A DNA stretch of 64,000 bases from positions 1,488,001 to 1,552,000 of the forward strand of contig NZ_LR134201.1 of NCBI RefSeq assembly GCF_900635955.1. The letters run 5' to 3'. The stretch comes from Cedecea lapagei. GTDB taxonomy: Bacteria; Pseudomonadota; Gammaproteobacteria; Enterobacterales; Enterobacteriaceae. A program made the translations under genes and the position numbers. A model generated the notes under the pieces. The model had not been told where the DNA came from, did no database searches, and worked only from the letters and a program-made list of their open reading frames with translations. Of this stretch, positions 7,521-17,617 are shown one piece after another (position 1 is the stretch's first letter; every line of letters begins with the position of its first letter).

Positions 7521-10500
7521 ACGGACAGAGCCTTACTTTCACGGGGCTTGCGGTTAAAACGCAATCTCAGTCGATCAAAGAACAGGTAAACCACCGGCGT
7601 GGTGTAGAGCGTCAGCAGCTGGCTCATTACCAGCCCGCCAACGATGGTGATTCCCAGCGGCTGGCGTAACTCTGCGCCATCACCGCTGGTCAGCACCAGC
7701 GGTAGCGCCCCAAACAGGGCGGCCAGCGTGGTCATCATAATCGGGCGGAAGCGCAGCAGGCAGGCCTGGAAAATAGCCTCTTCCGGCGTTAAATCGCCTT
7801 TCCGCTGCGCCTCTATCGCGAAGTCCACCATCATGATGGCGTTCTTCTTCACGATGCCGATCAGCAGCATGATACCGATTAGCGCAATCAGGCTGAAGGG
7901 GGCGCTGAAAAGTTCCAGCGCCAGCAGCGCCCCAACGCCCGCCGAAGGCAGCGTCGAGAGGATGGTCAGCGGGTGAACGTAGCTTTCATACAGCATGCCA
8001 AGCACGATATACACCGTAGCAATCGCCGCCAGAATCAGGATCACCTGCGAGTTCATGGTTTGCTGGAACACCTGTGCCGTACCGGCGTAGCTTCCGCGAA
8101 CGCTGGACGGCACGCCCAGTGAGGTCATCGTCCTGTCGATGGCGTCACTGGCTTCGGAAAGCGAAACCCCATCCGGCAGGTTGAATGAGATGGTTGACGC
8201 TGCGGAAAGCCCCTGATGATTGACCGACAGCGGCGCGTTTGCCGGCTGCCATTTGGCAAAATAGGAGAGGGGAATGGATTTACCTTCGCTGTTGATCACG
8301 AACATCTGGTTTAGGGCGCTGATATCCTGGGTATAGCGCGGGTCAACCTCCATCACCACTTTGTACTGGTTTAACGGCTGATAGATGGTGGAAATCTGCC
8401 GTTGACCAAAGGCGTTGTTGAGCAGGTTGTTGGCATCGGAAACGCTGATCCCCAGTCGCGACATGGTTTCGCGGTCATAAATCAGATCCATTTCCGAGCC
8501 ATTGTCCTGCTGGTCAGAGTTAACGTCCGCCAGCTCCGGCAGCGCCGCCAGCGCCTTACGAATTTTAGGTTCCCACTCGCGCAGGGCGCTTAAATCATCC
8601 GAAAGCAGAGTGTACTGGTAGCTGGCGTTGGCCTGGCGGCCGCCGACGCGAATATCCTGCACCGCCATCAGGTAGAGGTTGGCTCCTGGCTCTTTGGCGA
8701 GTTTGCCACGTAACCGGTCAATGACCTGCTGGGCGGTTTCGCTGCGTTCACTCAGTGGCTTAAGCGAGATAAACATCATGCCGCTGTTAACCCTGGAGCC
8801 GCCGGTAAAGCCGGTGACGTTGTCGACCGCCGGGTCTTCACGAATGATCTTCATAAAGTCCTGCAGCTTGCCGCGCATCGCCTGGAAAGAGATGCTCTGG
8901 TCGGCCTGAATGTTGCCCATCAGCCTGCCGGTGTCCTGCTCCGGGAAGAAGGTTTTCGGGATCGAGATATAGAGCCAAATGCTCAGGGCTATCGTGCCCA
9001 GCAGCACCACGCCCACCAGTCGGGTATGGTTCAACACCCATTTTAGCGAGCGGGCATAGCCGCCCTGCATGGCGATCAGCAGGCGGCCAAAGCCACGGTT
9101 TTTGTTTCTCTTTTCCGGTGGCCTGCTCTTCAGCAGCCAGCCGCACATCATTGGCGTCAGCGTGAGCGACACCACCAGCGAGATCCCGATAGCCACCGAA
9201 AGCGTGACCGCGAATTCGCGGAACAGACGCCCCGGCAGCCCTCCCATCAGCAGCAGCGGCAGGAAGACCGCCACCAGCGACAGGCTCATGGACAGCACGG
9301 TAAAACCTACCTCACGCACGCCCTGAAGCGCCGCCTGCAGCGGCTTCACGCCCGCCTCAAGGTGACGCGAAATGTTCTCCAGCACCACGATGGCGTCATC
9401 CACCACAAAGCCGGTGGCGATGGTCAGCGCCATCAGCGAAAGGTTATTCAGGCTGAAGCCACACAGATACATAGCGGCAAAGGTCCCGATCAGCGAAACC
9501 GGCACCGCCACCGCCGGAATAAAGGTCGCTCGCCCTGAGCGAAGGAACAGAAACACCACCAGAATCACCAGCGATACGGAGATCACCAGCGATTGTTCTA
9601 CCTCGGCCAGCGAGGCGCGAATGGTTGGCGAGCGGTCCTGGGCCACCTGTAGATCTATGGACGCCGGAATGGTCTCTCGTAATTCGGGAATTTTGGCGCG
9701 AATACGGTCAACGGTTTCGATGATGTTCGCTTCCTGCGACTTGCGGATCATCAGTAAAATGGCCGGCTTAGCGTTGGTCATCCCGGCATTACGCACGTCC
9801 TGCACGCTGTCGGTAACGTTAGCGACATCCTGCAGCCGCACCGCCGAGCCGTTGTTGTAATGCACGATCAGCGGCATATAGTTCACCGCTTTTTTTAGCT
9901 CGTCGTTGGTCTGGATTTGCCAGCGGCGCGTGTCATCTTCCACCGCGCCCTGAGGGCTGCGAACATTGGCATTGCTGATGGCGGTGCGGACGGCATCAAG
10001 CGACACGCCCTGGTTAAACAGCGCCTGTGGATTGAGGTCGACCCTTACCGCCGGCAGAGAACTCCCGCCAACGTCAACGTCGCCTACTCCGTCAATCTGC
10101 GACACGGTTTGCGCTAGCTGCGTAGAGGCAAAGTCGTACAGCTCACCCTGCGACAGCGTGTCGGAGGTGAGCGTCAGAATCATGATCGGTGCATCGGACG
10201 GGTTGGCTTTGCGATAGGTTGGTCGCCCCGGCATACCGCTCGGCAGCAGGCTTTGGGCGGCGTTGATAGCGGCCTGCACGTCACGTGCAGCACCGTTGAT
10301 GTCGCGGTCAAAATTGAACTCCAGAATAATACGCGTGCTGCCCAGCGAGCTGGACGAAGTCATCTCGTTGACTCCGGCAATGCGGCTAAGCGAGCGCTCC
10401 AGCGGCGTAGCCACGGAAGATGCCATGGTTTCCGGCGCTGCGCCCGGCAGCGAGGCGCTGACCATAATGACCGGGAAGTCTACCTGCGGCAGCGGGGCAA

Positions 10501-10600
10501 CCGGCAGCAGGCGAAAACCCAGCACGCCGCACAGCGTAATGGCGACGGTCAATAAAATCGTCGCCACCGGGCGGTAAATGAAGAGCGCAAAGAACTTCAC
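7517..10600 (-). CDS. mdtC: RND efflux pump subunit MdtC
   Basis: Inner-membrane RND transporter protomer that forms the MdtB2C heterotrimer with MdtB, working with adaptor MdtA and TolC on bile salts, novobiocin and other compounds. The 1027-aa length is normal. It has 12 predicted TM helices, two large periplasmic loops, and the TM4 acidic pair in VDDAIVVLENISR that carries the proton relay. The start is GTG, placed directly after the mdtB stop codon (TAA then GTG) with the sequence GGAGGCG of the mdtB tail as ribosome-binding site; it aligns with the family N-terminus (FFALFIYRPVATILL). Confidence 0.97.
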   Translation of the reverse strand: MKFFALFIYRPVATILLTVAITLCGVLGFRLLPVAPLPQVDFPVIMVSASLPGAAPETMASSVATPLERSLSRIAGVNEMTSSSSLGSTRIILEFNFDRDINGAARDVQAAINAAQSLLPSGMPGRPTYRKANPSDAPIMILTLTSDTLSQGELYDFASTQLAQTVSQIDGVGDVDVGGSSLPAVRVDLNPQALFNQGVSLDAVRTAISNANVRSPQGAVEDDTRRWQIQTNDELKKAVNYMPLIVHYNNGSAVRLQDVANVTDSVQDVRNAGMTNAKPAILLMIRKSQEANIIETVDRIRAKIPELRETIPASIDLQVAQDRSPTIRASLAEVEQSLVISVSLVILVVFLFLRSGRATFIPAVAVPVSLIGTFAAMYLCGFSLNNLSLMALTIATGFVVDDAIVVLENISRHLEAGVKPLQAALQGVREVGFTVLSMSLSLVAVFLPLLLMGGLPGRLFREFAVTLSVAIGISLVVSLTLTPMMCGWLLKSRPPEKRNKNRGFGRLLIAMQGGYARSLKWVLNHTRLVGVVLLGTIALSIWLYISIPKTFFPEQDTGRLMGNIQADQSISFQAMRGKLQDFMKIIREDPAVDNVTGFTGGSRVNSGMMFISLKPLSERSETAQQVIDRLRGKLAKEPGANLYLMAVQDIRVGGRQANASYQYTLLSDDLSALREWEPKIRKALAALPELADVNSDQQDNGSEMDLIYDRETMSRLGISVSDANNLLNNAFGQRQISTIYQPLNQYKVVMEVDPRYTQDISALNQMFVINSEGKSIPLSYFAKWQPANAPLSVNHQGLSAASTISFNLPDGVSLSEASDAIDRTMTSLGVPSSVRGSYAGTAQVFQQTMNSQVILILAAIATVYIVLGMLYESYVHPLTILSTLPSAGVGALLALELFSAPFSLIALIGIMLLIGIVKKNAIMMVDFAIEAQRKGDLTPEEAIFQACLLRFRPIMMTTLAALFGALPLVLTSGDGAELRQPLGITIVGGLVMSQLLTLYTTPVVYLFFDRLRLRFNRKPRESKALSV

Positions 10601-13600
10601 TTACGCCTCCTCCCGCTGTCTGCCAAAGCGACGGCTCGTGTAGTGTGACAGGCGGTCGAACAGCAGGTAAATCACCGGCGTGGTAAACAGCGTCAGCACC
10701 TGGCTGACCAGCAGGCCGCCGACCATGCCGATGCCCAGCGGGCGGCGAAGCTCTGCACCAACCCCGGTGGAAAGCATCAGCGGCAGCGCGCCCAGCAGCG
10801 CGGCAAGCGTGGTCATCAGAATCGGACGGAAGCGCAGCAGGCAGGCCTGATAAATCGCCTCGTAAGGGGCCATACCCTGTTCCCGCTCGGCGGCCAGCGC
10901 AAAATCGATCATCATGATTGCATTCTTCTTCACGATGCCGATAAGCAAAATGATGCCGATGATGGCGATAACGTCCAGCTCGGCGCCCGCCAGCATCAGC
11001 GCAAGCAGCGCCCCAACGCCCGCCGTGGGCAGCGTCGACAGGATGGTGACCGGATGAATAAAGCTCTCATACAGCACGCCAAGCACGATATACATCGCCA
11101 CGACCGAAGCAATGATCAGCCAGATGGTGTTGCCTAATGCGGCCTGGAAGGCGAGGGTGCTGCCCTGGAACTGAGTGGTGATATCGGACGGCATCGCCAG
11201 CGCTTTCTCCGCTGCGGCAATGGCATTTACCGCGTCGCCCAACGATTGATCTTCCGGCACGTTAAAGGAGAAGGTGGTGGACGGGAACTGGTCGAGGTGA
11301 TTGATGGTGAGCGGGGCAAACCGCTGCTCGACCTTCGCAATCGCGCTTAGCGGAATACTGCCGCCGTCGCTGCTAACCAGGCGAATGTTGTTGAGCGCGG
11401 CAAGCCCTGGCGTGGTGCTGGTGTCATGTTCCAGTACCACCCGATACTGGTTTGCCTGAGTGTAAATGGTTGAAATCAGGCGCTGGCCAAAGGCGTTATA
11501 GAGCGCGCTGTCCACCGCCGACATCGTAATGCCGAGGCGGCTTGCGCTGTCGCGGTCGACGTTGACGTAGGCCATCAGCCCCTGATCCTGCCAGTCGCTG
11601 CTGATATCGGAGAGCTGCGGCAGTGCTTTCAGTTTATTTTCTAATTGCGGTACCCAGGTGCTCAGTTCGTCCAGAGAGGTCGCCTGCAAGGTGAACTGGT
11701 ACTGAGTGCGGCTCACCGTGGTGTCGATAGTCAGATCTTGAATCGGCTGCAGATAGAGCTGGACGCCCGGCACGCCGGCGACATTCTGCTGTAGGCGGTC
11801 GATAACAACCGGGATCCGGTCGTCACGTTCGCTCAGCGGTTTGAGGTTAATTTGCAGACGGGCGCTGTTTAGCGAAGGGTTGGTGCCGTCGACGCCGATA
11901 AATGACGTCAGGCTCTCCACCGCCGGATCTTTCAGGATCACGTCCGCCACCTGCTGCTGACGCTGGGCCATACTGGCGAAGGAGACGGACTGCGGCGCCT
12001 GCAGGGTACCCTGAATAATGCCGTTATCCTGAATCGGGAAGAAACCTTTGGGGATAAATACCCACAGCACAACGGTCAGCGCCAGCGTGCCAAAGGCCAC
12101 GCCAAGCGTCAGCCACGGATGGTTCAGCACCTTGCTTAGCAGGCGGCCATAGGCGGCGATGACGTTATCGAACATCTTTTCGCTGGCGCGAGAGAAACGG
12201 TTCTGCTTGCGCAGCGACTCGTGGCTCAGCATCCTCGCGCACATCATTGGCGTCAGGGTCAACGAGACGACGGCGGAGATCAAAATGGAGACCGCCAGGG
12301 TGACAGCAAATTCGCGGAACAGGCGCCCGACAATATCTCCCATAAACAGCAGCGGGATCAGCACGGCAATCAGCGAGAAGGTGAGGGAGATAATGGTAAA
12401 ACCTATCTCTCCGGCGCCTTTTAGCGCGGCGGCCAGCGGCTTCTCGCCTTTTTCTATGTAGCGCGAGATATTCTCGATAACCACGATGGCGTCATCCACC
12501 ACGAATCCGGTGGCGATGGTCAGCGCCATCAGCGTCAGGTTGTTGATCGAGAAATCGAGAAACACCATCACCGCGAATGTGCCGATCAGCGACAGCGGGA
12601 CGGCGACGGCTGGAATGATGGTTGCCGGGACATTACGCAGGAACAGATAAATGATCATTACCACCAGCGCGATAGCCAGCATCAGTTCATGCTGGGTATC
12701 GGTGACGGAGGCGCGGATATTAGTGGTACGGTCGCTCAGCAGCTTTACCTCAACCGACTTCGGCAGGCTCTGGGTTAGCGTCGGCAGCATCTGACGGATG
12801 CTGTCTGCCGTGTCGATGATGTTGGCTCCGGGCTGGCGCTGCACGTTCATCACGATGGCCTGCTGTTTGTTGGCCCATGCGCCCAGCCAGCTGTTTTCCG
12901 CCCCTTGCTCAACGGTGGCGACATCGCCAAGGCGAATGGGGGCGCCGTTATGGTAAGCGATGATTAAATCGCGGTACTCCTGAGCAGATTTCATCTGATC
13001 GTTAGCAGAGAGCGTGACTGCGCGTTCCGGGCCGTCAAGACTCCCTTTGGCCGTGTTGACGTTGGCGCTGGTAATCGCGGTGCGAATGGTTTCGCTTGTC
13101 AGGCCAAGCGCGGCAATAGCGGGAGCATTCAGCTTAACGCGCACGGCAGGGCGCTGGCCGCCCGCAAGCGTGACGAGGCCTACGCCGGAAACCTGGGAAA
13201 TTTTCTGCGCGACGCGAGTTTCCACCATGTCTTCAACCTGCGTCATTGGCAGGGCGCTGGAGGTCACGGCGAGCGTCAGGATCGGCGGATCGGCTGGGTT
13301 AACTTTGCTGTAAACCGGCGGGTTTGGCAGGTCGGTCGGCAGGAGGTTTGTGGCCGCGTTGATTGCCGCCTGGACCTCCTGCTCGGCAACGTCGAGCGCC
13401 AGCGTGAGCTGGAACTGCAGGGTGATAACGGAAGCGCCCCCGGCACTTTGCGAGGACATCTGTTTCAGACCCGACATTTGACCAAACTGGCGCTCAAGCG
13501 GGGCCGTTATCGCCGAGGTAATGACATCCGGGCTGGCGCCAGGATAGAGGGTGACAACCTGTATTGTCGGGTAGTCTACCTCTGGCAGCGCCGAAACAGG

Positions 13601-13723
13601 CAGAAAGCGATAGCCAATGATCCCCGCCAGCAGGATAGCCACCATCAATAGCGTGGTGGCAACAGGGCGAAGAATAAACAGGCGAGAGGGACCCCCCGTT
13701 GAGCCTGGCGGTAACACCTGCAT
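10601..13723 (-). CDS. mdtB: RND efflux pump subunit MdtB
   Basis: Partner of MdtC in the heterotrimeric MdtABC-TolC pump. It is 1040 aa, the same length as in E. coli. It has an N-terminal TM1 (LFILRPVATTLLMVAILLAG), the TM4 proton-relay motif VDDAIVVIENISR, and two RND repeats with porter and docking loops. The start codon overlaps the mdtA stop by one base and the stop abuts the mdtC start, so MdtA, B and C are made from one coupled message. Confidence 0.97.
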   Translation of the reverse strand: MQVLPPGSTGGPSRLFILRPVATTLLMVAILLAGIIGYRFLPVSALPEVDYPTIQVVTLYPGASPDVITSAITAPLERQFGQMSGLKQMSSQSAGGASVITLQFQLTLALDVAEQEVQAAINAATNLLPTDLPNPPVYSKVNPADPPILTLAVTSSALPMTQVEDMVETRVAQKISQVSGVGLVTLAGGQRPAVRVKLNAPAIAALGLTSETIRTAITSANVNTAKGSLDGPERAVTLSANDQMKSAQEYRDLIIAYHNGAPIRLGDVATVEQGAENSWLGAWANKQQAIVMNVQRQPGANIIDTADSIRQMLPTLTQSLPKSVEVKLLSDRTTNIRASVTDTQHELMLAIALVVMIIYLFLRNVPATIIPAVAVPLSLIGTFAVMVFLDFSINNLTLMALTIATGFVVDDAIVVIENISRYIEKGEKPLAAALKGAGEIGFTIISLTFSLIAVLIPLLFMGDIVGRLFREFAVTLAVSILISAVVSLTLTPMMCARMLSHESLRKQNRFSRASEKMFDNVIAAYGRLLSKVLNHPWLTLGVAFGTLALTVVLWVFIPKGFFPIQDNGIIQGTLQAPQSVSFASMAQRQQQVADVILKDPAVESLTSFIGVDGTNPSLNSARLQINLKPLSERDDRIPVVIDRLQQNVAGVPGVQLYLQPIQDLTIDTTVSRTQYQFTLQATSLDELSTWVPQLENKLKALPQLSDISSDWQDQGLMAYVNVDRDSASRLGITMSAVDSALYNAFGQRLISTIYTQANQYRVVLEHDTSTTPGLAALNNIRLVSSDGGSIPLSAIAKVEQRFAPLTINHLDQFPSTTFSFNVPEDQSLGDAVNAIAAAEKALAMPSDITTQFQGSTLAFQAALGNTIWLIIASVVAMYIVLGVLYESFIHPVTILSTLPTAGVGALLALMLAGAELDVIAIIGIILLIGIVKKNAIMMIDFALAAEREQGMAPYEAIYQACLLRFRPILMTTLAALLGALPLMLSTGVGAELRRPLGIGMVGGLLVSQVLTLFTTPVIYLLFDRLSHYTSRRFGRQREEA

Positions 13724-14976
13724 CAGGATCGCGCTCCGTTATGTTTGTGGCCGGATTGAGTTTTATCTGCAGGTTTCACAGTGTCCGCAGCCGTATTGTG
13801 CGGCTCGACCACTTCAACCTGGGCACCTTCGGTGAGGCGATCGATCCCGTCGGTCACCACGCGATCGCCAGCGGATACCCCGGCGGTAATCACGACTTTT
13901 TGACTGTTCTGAATTCCCGGCGTGACCAGATGTTTGCTGACCTTGTTATCCCCGTTCAATATCCAGACGAAATGGCCTTCGTTGCCCATTTGCAGCGCCC
14001 CTGCCGGGATCACTACCGCATTCTGCTGGGTATCCACCAGCATGCGGGCATTCACAAACTGATTCGGGAACAGAGCATCATCCTGATTATCAAAGCGTGC
14101 CTTGAGCTTGATGGTGCCGGTGGTGGTGTCGATTTGGTTATCGAGGCTCAGCAATTTGCCGCCGCTGAGTTTTGTGGTATTGGTGCGGTCCCAGGCTTCA
14201 ACGCTCAGCGTTTCACCGGCTTTCTGCGCTTTAATCACCGTGGCGATATCGTTTTCCGGCAGGGTGAAGACCAGGTCAATCGGGTGGGTTTGCGTCAGCA
14301 CCACAATGCCGTTGGTGTCGCTGGTGGAGATCTGGTTGCCAATATCCACCTGCTTCAGGCCTACGCGGCCGTCGATTGGCGCGGTAACGCGGCTCCAGTC
14401 AAGCTGCAGCTGGGCGCTGGCCACGGCGGCTTCATCAGCTTTAACGGTGCCGAGAGAAGAGGCTACAAGCGATTGCTGAGTATCGAGATCCTGGCGAGAG
14501 ACTAGGTTCGTTTTGACCAGTTGCTGATAGCGGGCGAGGTCGCGGCGAGCGTTGGCAAGCGTTGCCTGATCCTTAGCAAGCTGGCCCTGGGCCTGCGCGA
14601 GTGCAACTTTAAACTGGCTGGGGTCGATTTCTGCCAGTAAATCACCGGCTTTTACCTGCTGGCCTTCCTGGAAATGAATAGCAAGGAGCTGCCCATCCAC
14701 GCGGCTGCGCACGGTCACGGTATTCGCTGCGGTGATGGTGCCAAGGCCTGTTAAGTAATGCGGCACGGCTTCACTGGTTGCCGTTGCGGCCTGGACCGGC
14801 GCCAGCGCGCCGCCGCGCATTCCGCGCCGGCCGCTCTGGGTTGATGCCTGGCCCGCTTTAGCCTGTGGCTGGCTACCAGAGGAAGAATTTTGGTTTCTCC
14901 ATAACCAGACGGCGGCAATCACCGCCAGAATAAATGCTGCAATCCACCACCAGCGAGAAGTCTGTTTGCCTTTCAT
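13723..14976 (-). CDS. mdtA: Membrane fusion protein MdtA
   Basis: Periplasmic adaptor linking the MdtBC pump to TolC. The 417-aa protein has a single N-terminal membrane anchor (about 8-27, rich in W/A/I) with no lipobox. It then has a biotinyl-lipoyl-like hairpin domain (VRSRVDGQLLAIHF ... GDLLAEIDPSQF), a coiled-coil hairpin (about 120-180) and beta-barrel regions. The C-terminal tail is rich in K, H and D. First gene of mdtABCD-baeSR; a BaeR box lies about 65-85 bases upstream. Confidence 0.96.
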   Translation of the reverse strand: MKGKQTSRWWWIAAFILAVIAAVWLWRNQNSSSGSQPQAKAGQASTQSGRRGMRGGALAPVQAATATSEAVPHYLTGLGTITAANTVTVRSRVDGQLLAIHFQEGQQVKAGDLLAEIDPSQFKVALAQAQGQLAKDQATLANARRDLARYQQLVKTNLVSRQDLDTQQSLVASSLGTVKADEAAVASAQLQLDWSRVTAPIDGRVGLKQVDIGNQISTSDTNGIVVLTQTHPIDLVFTLPENDIATVIKAQKAGETLSVEAWDRTNTTKLSGGKLLSLDNQIDTTTGTIKLKARFDNQDDALFPNQFVNARMLVDTQQNAVVIPAGALQMGNEGHFVWILNGDNKVSKHLVTPGIQNSQKVVITAGVSAGDRVVTDGIDRLTEGAQVEVVEPHNTAADTVKPADKTQSGHKHNGARS

Positions 14977-15041
14977 AGATGACGTGTTCTCTTCCTGAAA
15001 CGATTCACGGCTAATGTTACTAGTTTAGTAACCAATAGCCT

Positions 15042-15059
15042 CGTAATGATGGAGGAAAT
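15042..15059 (-). promoter_or_regulatory. Probable BaeR box upstream of mdtA
   Basis: The minus strand reads ATTTCCTCCATCATTACG and matches the E. coli BaeR consensus (TTTTTCTCCATDATTGGC) at 12 of 18 positions, including the central CTCCAT-ATT core. It lies 66 bases upstream of the mdtA start codon, where the activator should bind. Autogenous control of the mdt-bae operon by BaeR is known in E. coli. Confidence 0.65.
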
Positions 15060-15203
15060 ATGAAGTACTGTCAGATTAGCAACATATCGCGAATGAGTGC
15101 TGTTTTAGTGGCCAAATTATATTCGTGACGATAACGCTAATATTATGAAGATGGGCGGCAAAACCTGGTGCTATTTTGCTTCGCTGAAGGGACCGACATT
15201 TTC

Positions 15204-15237
15204 AAAAATAAAAAACCGCAGCAGGAACCGCGGTTTT
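15204..15237 (-). terminator. Rho-independent terminator of yegD
   Basis: On the minus strand, AAAACCGC and GCGGTTTT (plus-strand 15230-15237 and 15212-15219) form an 8-bp stem around a 10-base loop, followed by further T-rich sequence. It is placed 23 bases after the yegD stop codon. Confidence 0.8.
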
Positions 15238-15260
15238 CAATGAAGAGTACTGAGCTGTTA

Positions 15261-16613
15261 TTAGCGGAAAACTACGTCTGACCAGCGGGCAAGCCCCTGG
15301 GTTACCGAGCCGAAGTCATCGCCCCCGGCAATCGGGATATTCGGCAACTGCTGGGCCAGAGCATGACGCAGCAGCGGAGAGCGGGCGCTGCCGCCGGTAA
15401 GGTAAATAACCTCAGGCCTGGCGTTGCTGTTTTCCATGGCCAGCGTCACCTGCTCCATGATGCGATGCAGCGGCTGGCTGATGGCTGTTTCCAGCGCTTC
15501 CTGGCTGATGTCGCAGCCCACTTCATCGGCAATAAACGGCAGCAGAGTGGCAACTTGTTGGCTGTTTGACAGCGCAATTTTACTCTCTTCCGCCGCACGG
15601 ACGAGACGGTAGCCCAGGCGCTGGCGCCAGACTTTTTGCAGATAAGCCACTTTTTCCGGCTCGCGTGCGTCGCGCACCAGTTCGTTTAGCGAGCGTCCGT
15701 TAGCGGTGCTGTAGAAGTCATTCTGTGCCGGGACATCGTTAATCGCTACCGCGTTCCACCAGGGTAATACCGGCAGCGCGATGCCTTTCTCCGTCTGGCC
15801 GCCCATACCGAGCAGCGGTGCCAGCTGTTTGAAGGCCAGCATAATATCCAGATCGTTACCGCCCACGCGGCAGCCGCTGTGGCCCAGCAGGCTTTGCTCC
15901 CGGTCGCGGCGCTGGTGCCATTCAGGCCCCATCAGCAGTACCGAGCAGTCGGTGGTGCCGCCGCCGATATCGACAACGAGAACCTGCTTTTCTTCCTGAA
16001 GCGTGGCTTCAAAATCCAGCCCAGCGGCAACGGGTTCAAACTGAAACACCACGTCGCGGAAGCCAGCGCGGTGCGCCGCACGCTCCAGAATACCCTGCGC
16101 CTGCTGGTTGGCCTCTTCGCCGCCCAGCCCCTGGAAGTTAATCGGTCGACCAATCACGGCCTGATCGATAGTTTCGGTGAGCTGGCTTTCCGCCTGCTTG
16201 CGAATATGCAGCATCATCGCGCAGACCAGATCCTCAAACAGCGCGACCTGCTGCGGCTTAAGGCCGCTAGCACCGAGGAAGGATTTCGGAGATTTAACGA
16301 AGTAAACTTCTTCCGGATCCTCCATGTATTGGCTAAGTGAATTCAAACCGAACTTCACGCTGCCGGGCTGCACATCAATATCTTCTTCGCGGTTATAGCT
16401 CACCGCGCGGCGCAGCAGCGCCTTGCTCTCACTTCCCGTAGCCGGAACTTCGTGGTGACGGAATAGCCACTCGCTCACCGCTTCACGCGTTGGCGCGCAG
16501 AGCATCGAAGGCAGCAGCGGTGAGCCGTTTTCCATCTCCAGCAATTGCGGCTTACCGTCGCGCATGATCGCCACGGAACAGTTTGCCGTGCCGTAGTCAA
16601 AACCGATTTTCAT
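15261..16613 (-). CDS. yegD: Hsp70-family chaperone-like protein YegD
   Basis: Actin-fold ATPase of the Hsp70 superfamily without the usual substrate-binding domain. The biological role is unknown. The 450-aa length is that of E. coli YegD. The phosphate-1 loop is DYGTANC (from D6), phosphate-2 is DIGGGTTDC (215-223), and the adenosine motif is LTGGSARSPLL near the C-terminus. It is transcribed away from alkA and has its own terminator, so it appears to be a single-gene unit. Confidence 0.95.
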   Translation of the reverse strand: MKIGFDYGTANCSVAIMRDGKPQLLEMENGSPLLPSMLCAPTREAVSEWLFRHHEVPATGSESKALLRRAVSYNREEDIDVQPGSVKFGLNSLSQYMEDPEEVYFVKSPKSFLGASGLKPQQVALFEDLVCAMMLHIRKQAESQLTETIDQAVIGRPINFQGLGGEEANQQAQGILERAAHRAGFRDVVFQFEPVAAGLDFEATLQEEKQVLVVDIGGGTTDCSVLLMGPEWHQRRDREQSLLGHSGCRVGGNDLDIMLAFKQLAPLLGMGGQTEKGIALPVLPWWNAVAINDVPAQNDFYSTANGRSLNELVRDAREPEKVAYLQKVWRQRLGYRLVRAAEESKIALSNSQQVATLLPFIADEVGCDISQEALETAISQPLHRIMEQVTLAMENSNARPEVIYLTGGSARSPLLRHALAQQLPNIPIAGGDDFGSVTQGLARWSDVVFR

Positions 16614-16683
16614 TTTCGTTAATTATCCCCATGCCAGTGAGAAGGGGGGCGACTTTAGCCCAATGGCGGGCTGCGGGCAACTG

Positions 16684-16696
16684 AATATGAAAGCAA
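16684..16696 (+). promoter_or_regulatory. Probable Ada binding site of the alkA promoter
   Basis: The sequence aatatgaaagcaa fits the Ada consensus AAT-N6-(G/C)CAA. A TATGCT -10-like hexamer lies at 16719-16724, putting the site across the -35 region, as expected for methyl-Ada activation of alkA. The inference rests on consensus and position only. Confidence 0.55.
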
Positions 16697-16774
16697 GGCA
16701 GAAATCTCTATTTCGCAGTATGCTGAATAAGCCATGTTGTTCACCTAATGCCCTCATTCTCTTCAGGATTATTT

Positions 16775-17617
16775 ATGTACACCCTTAGCTATCAACCGCC
16801 TTATGACTGGCCCTGGATCCTTGGTTTTTTAGCGGGGCGTGCCGTGGAGGGCGTGGAAGTCGTCACCGGGAATGGCTACCAGCGCAGCTTCGCGCTGGGT
16901 GAGCATGCGGGGCTGGTTACTCTTGAGCCAGATGAAGATAATTTTTGCGTCAAGGTGACGCTGAGCGACGGGCTGTTGCCTGTGGCCGAAGAGGTTTTGC
17001 AGCGGGTTAAAAACCTGCTGGATTTGGGCAGAGATCCGCAGCAGATTCTGAGCAGCCTCGGTGCGCTGGCGGCGGCGAGGCCGGGATTGCGCTTGCCGGG
17101 ATGCATGGATCCCTTTGAGCAGGCCATCCGGGCGATTCTTGGGCAGCTGGTCAGCGTGGCGATGGCGGCAAAGCTGACCGGTAAAGTGGTAAAAACCTAC
17201 GGTACAAAGCTAGAAGGCAAGGGGGACTGGTATCTTTTTCCTGATGCCCGAACGCTGGCGAACGCCGATACCCTACGGCTGAAATCTCTGGGGATGTCGC
17301 TCAAACGCGCTGAGGCGATTGTGCATCTGGCCGGCGAGGTGACCAAAGGGCTGTTTCCTTTGCAGCTGCCTGATGATGTTGCGCTGGGAGTGAAAAGCTT
17401 GATTGCGCTGCCGGGCATCGGGCGCTGGACGGCGAACTACTTTGCCCTGCGCGGCTGGCAGGCAAGCGATGTTTTTTTGCCGGATGACTACCTGATTAAA
17501 CAACGCTTTCCTGAGATGACCCCCTCACAAATCCGCCGCTATGCCGAACGCTGGCAGCCCTGGCGCTCTTATGCGCTGCTGCATATTTGGTACAGTGACG
17601 GTTGGTTTCCCGACTAA
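16775..17617 (+). CDS. alkA: DNA-3-methyladenine glycosylase II AlkA
   Basis: Base-excision enzyme that removes 3-methyladenine and other alkylated bases; part of the adaptive response. The 280-aa protein aligns end to end with E. coli AlkA (MYTLSYQPPYDW... to ...LLHIWYSDGW). It has the helix-hairpin-helix LPGIGRWTANY (about 212-222) and catalytic D238 in FLPDDYL. I chose the ATG at 16775 over the in-frame ATG at 16748 because it matches the family N-terminus and has CAGGA just upstream. No terminator is visible after the stop, so read-through into the next gene is possible. Confidence 0.97.
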   Translation: MYTLSYQPPYDWPWILGFLAGRAVEGVEVVTGNGYQRSFALGEHAGLVTLEPDEDNFCVKVTLSDGLLPVAEEVLQRVKNLLDLGRDPQQILSSLGALAAARPGLRLPGCMDPFEQAIRAILGQLVSVAMAAKLTGKVVKTYGTKLEGKGDWYLFPDARTLANADTLRLKSLGMSLKRAEAIVHLAGEVTKGLFPLQLPDDVALGVKSLIALPGIGRWTANYFALRGWQASDVFLPDDYLIKQRFPEMTPSQIRRYAERWQPWRSYALLHIWYSDGWFPD

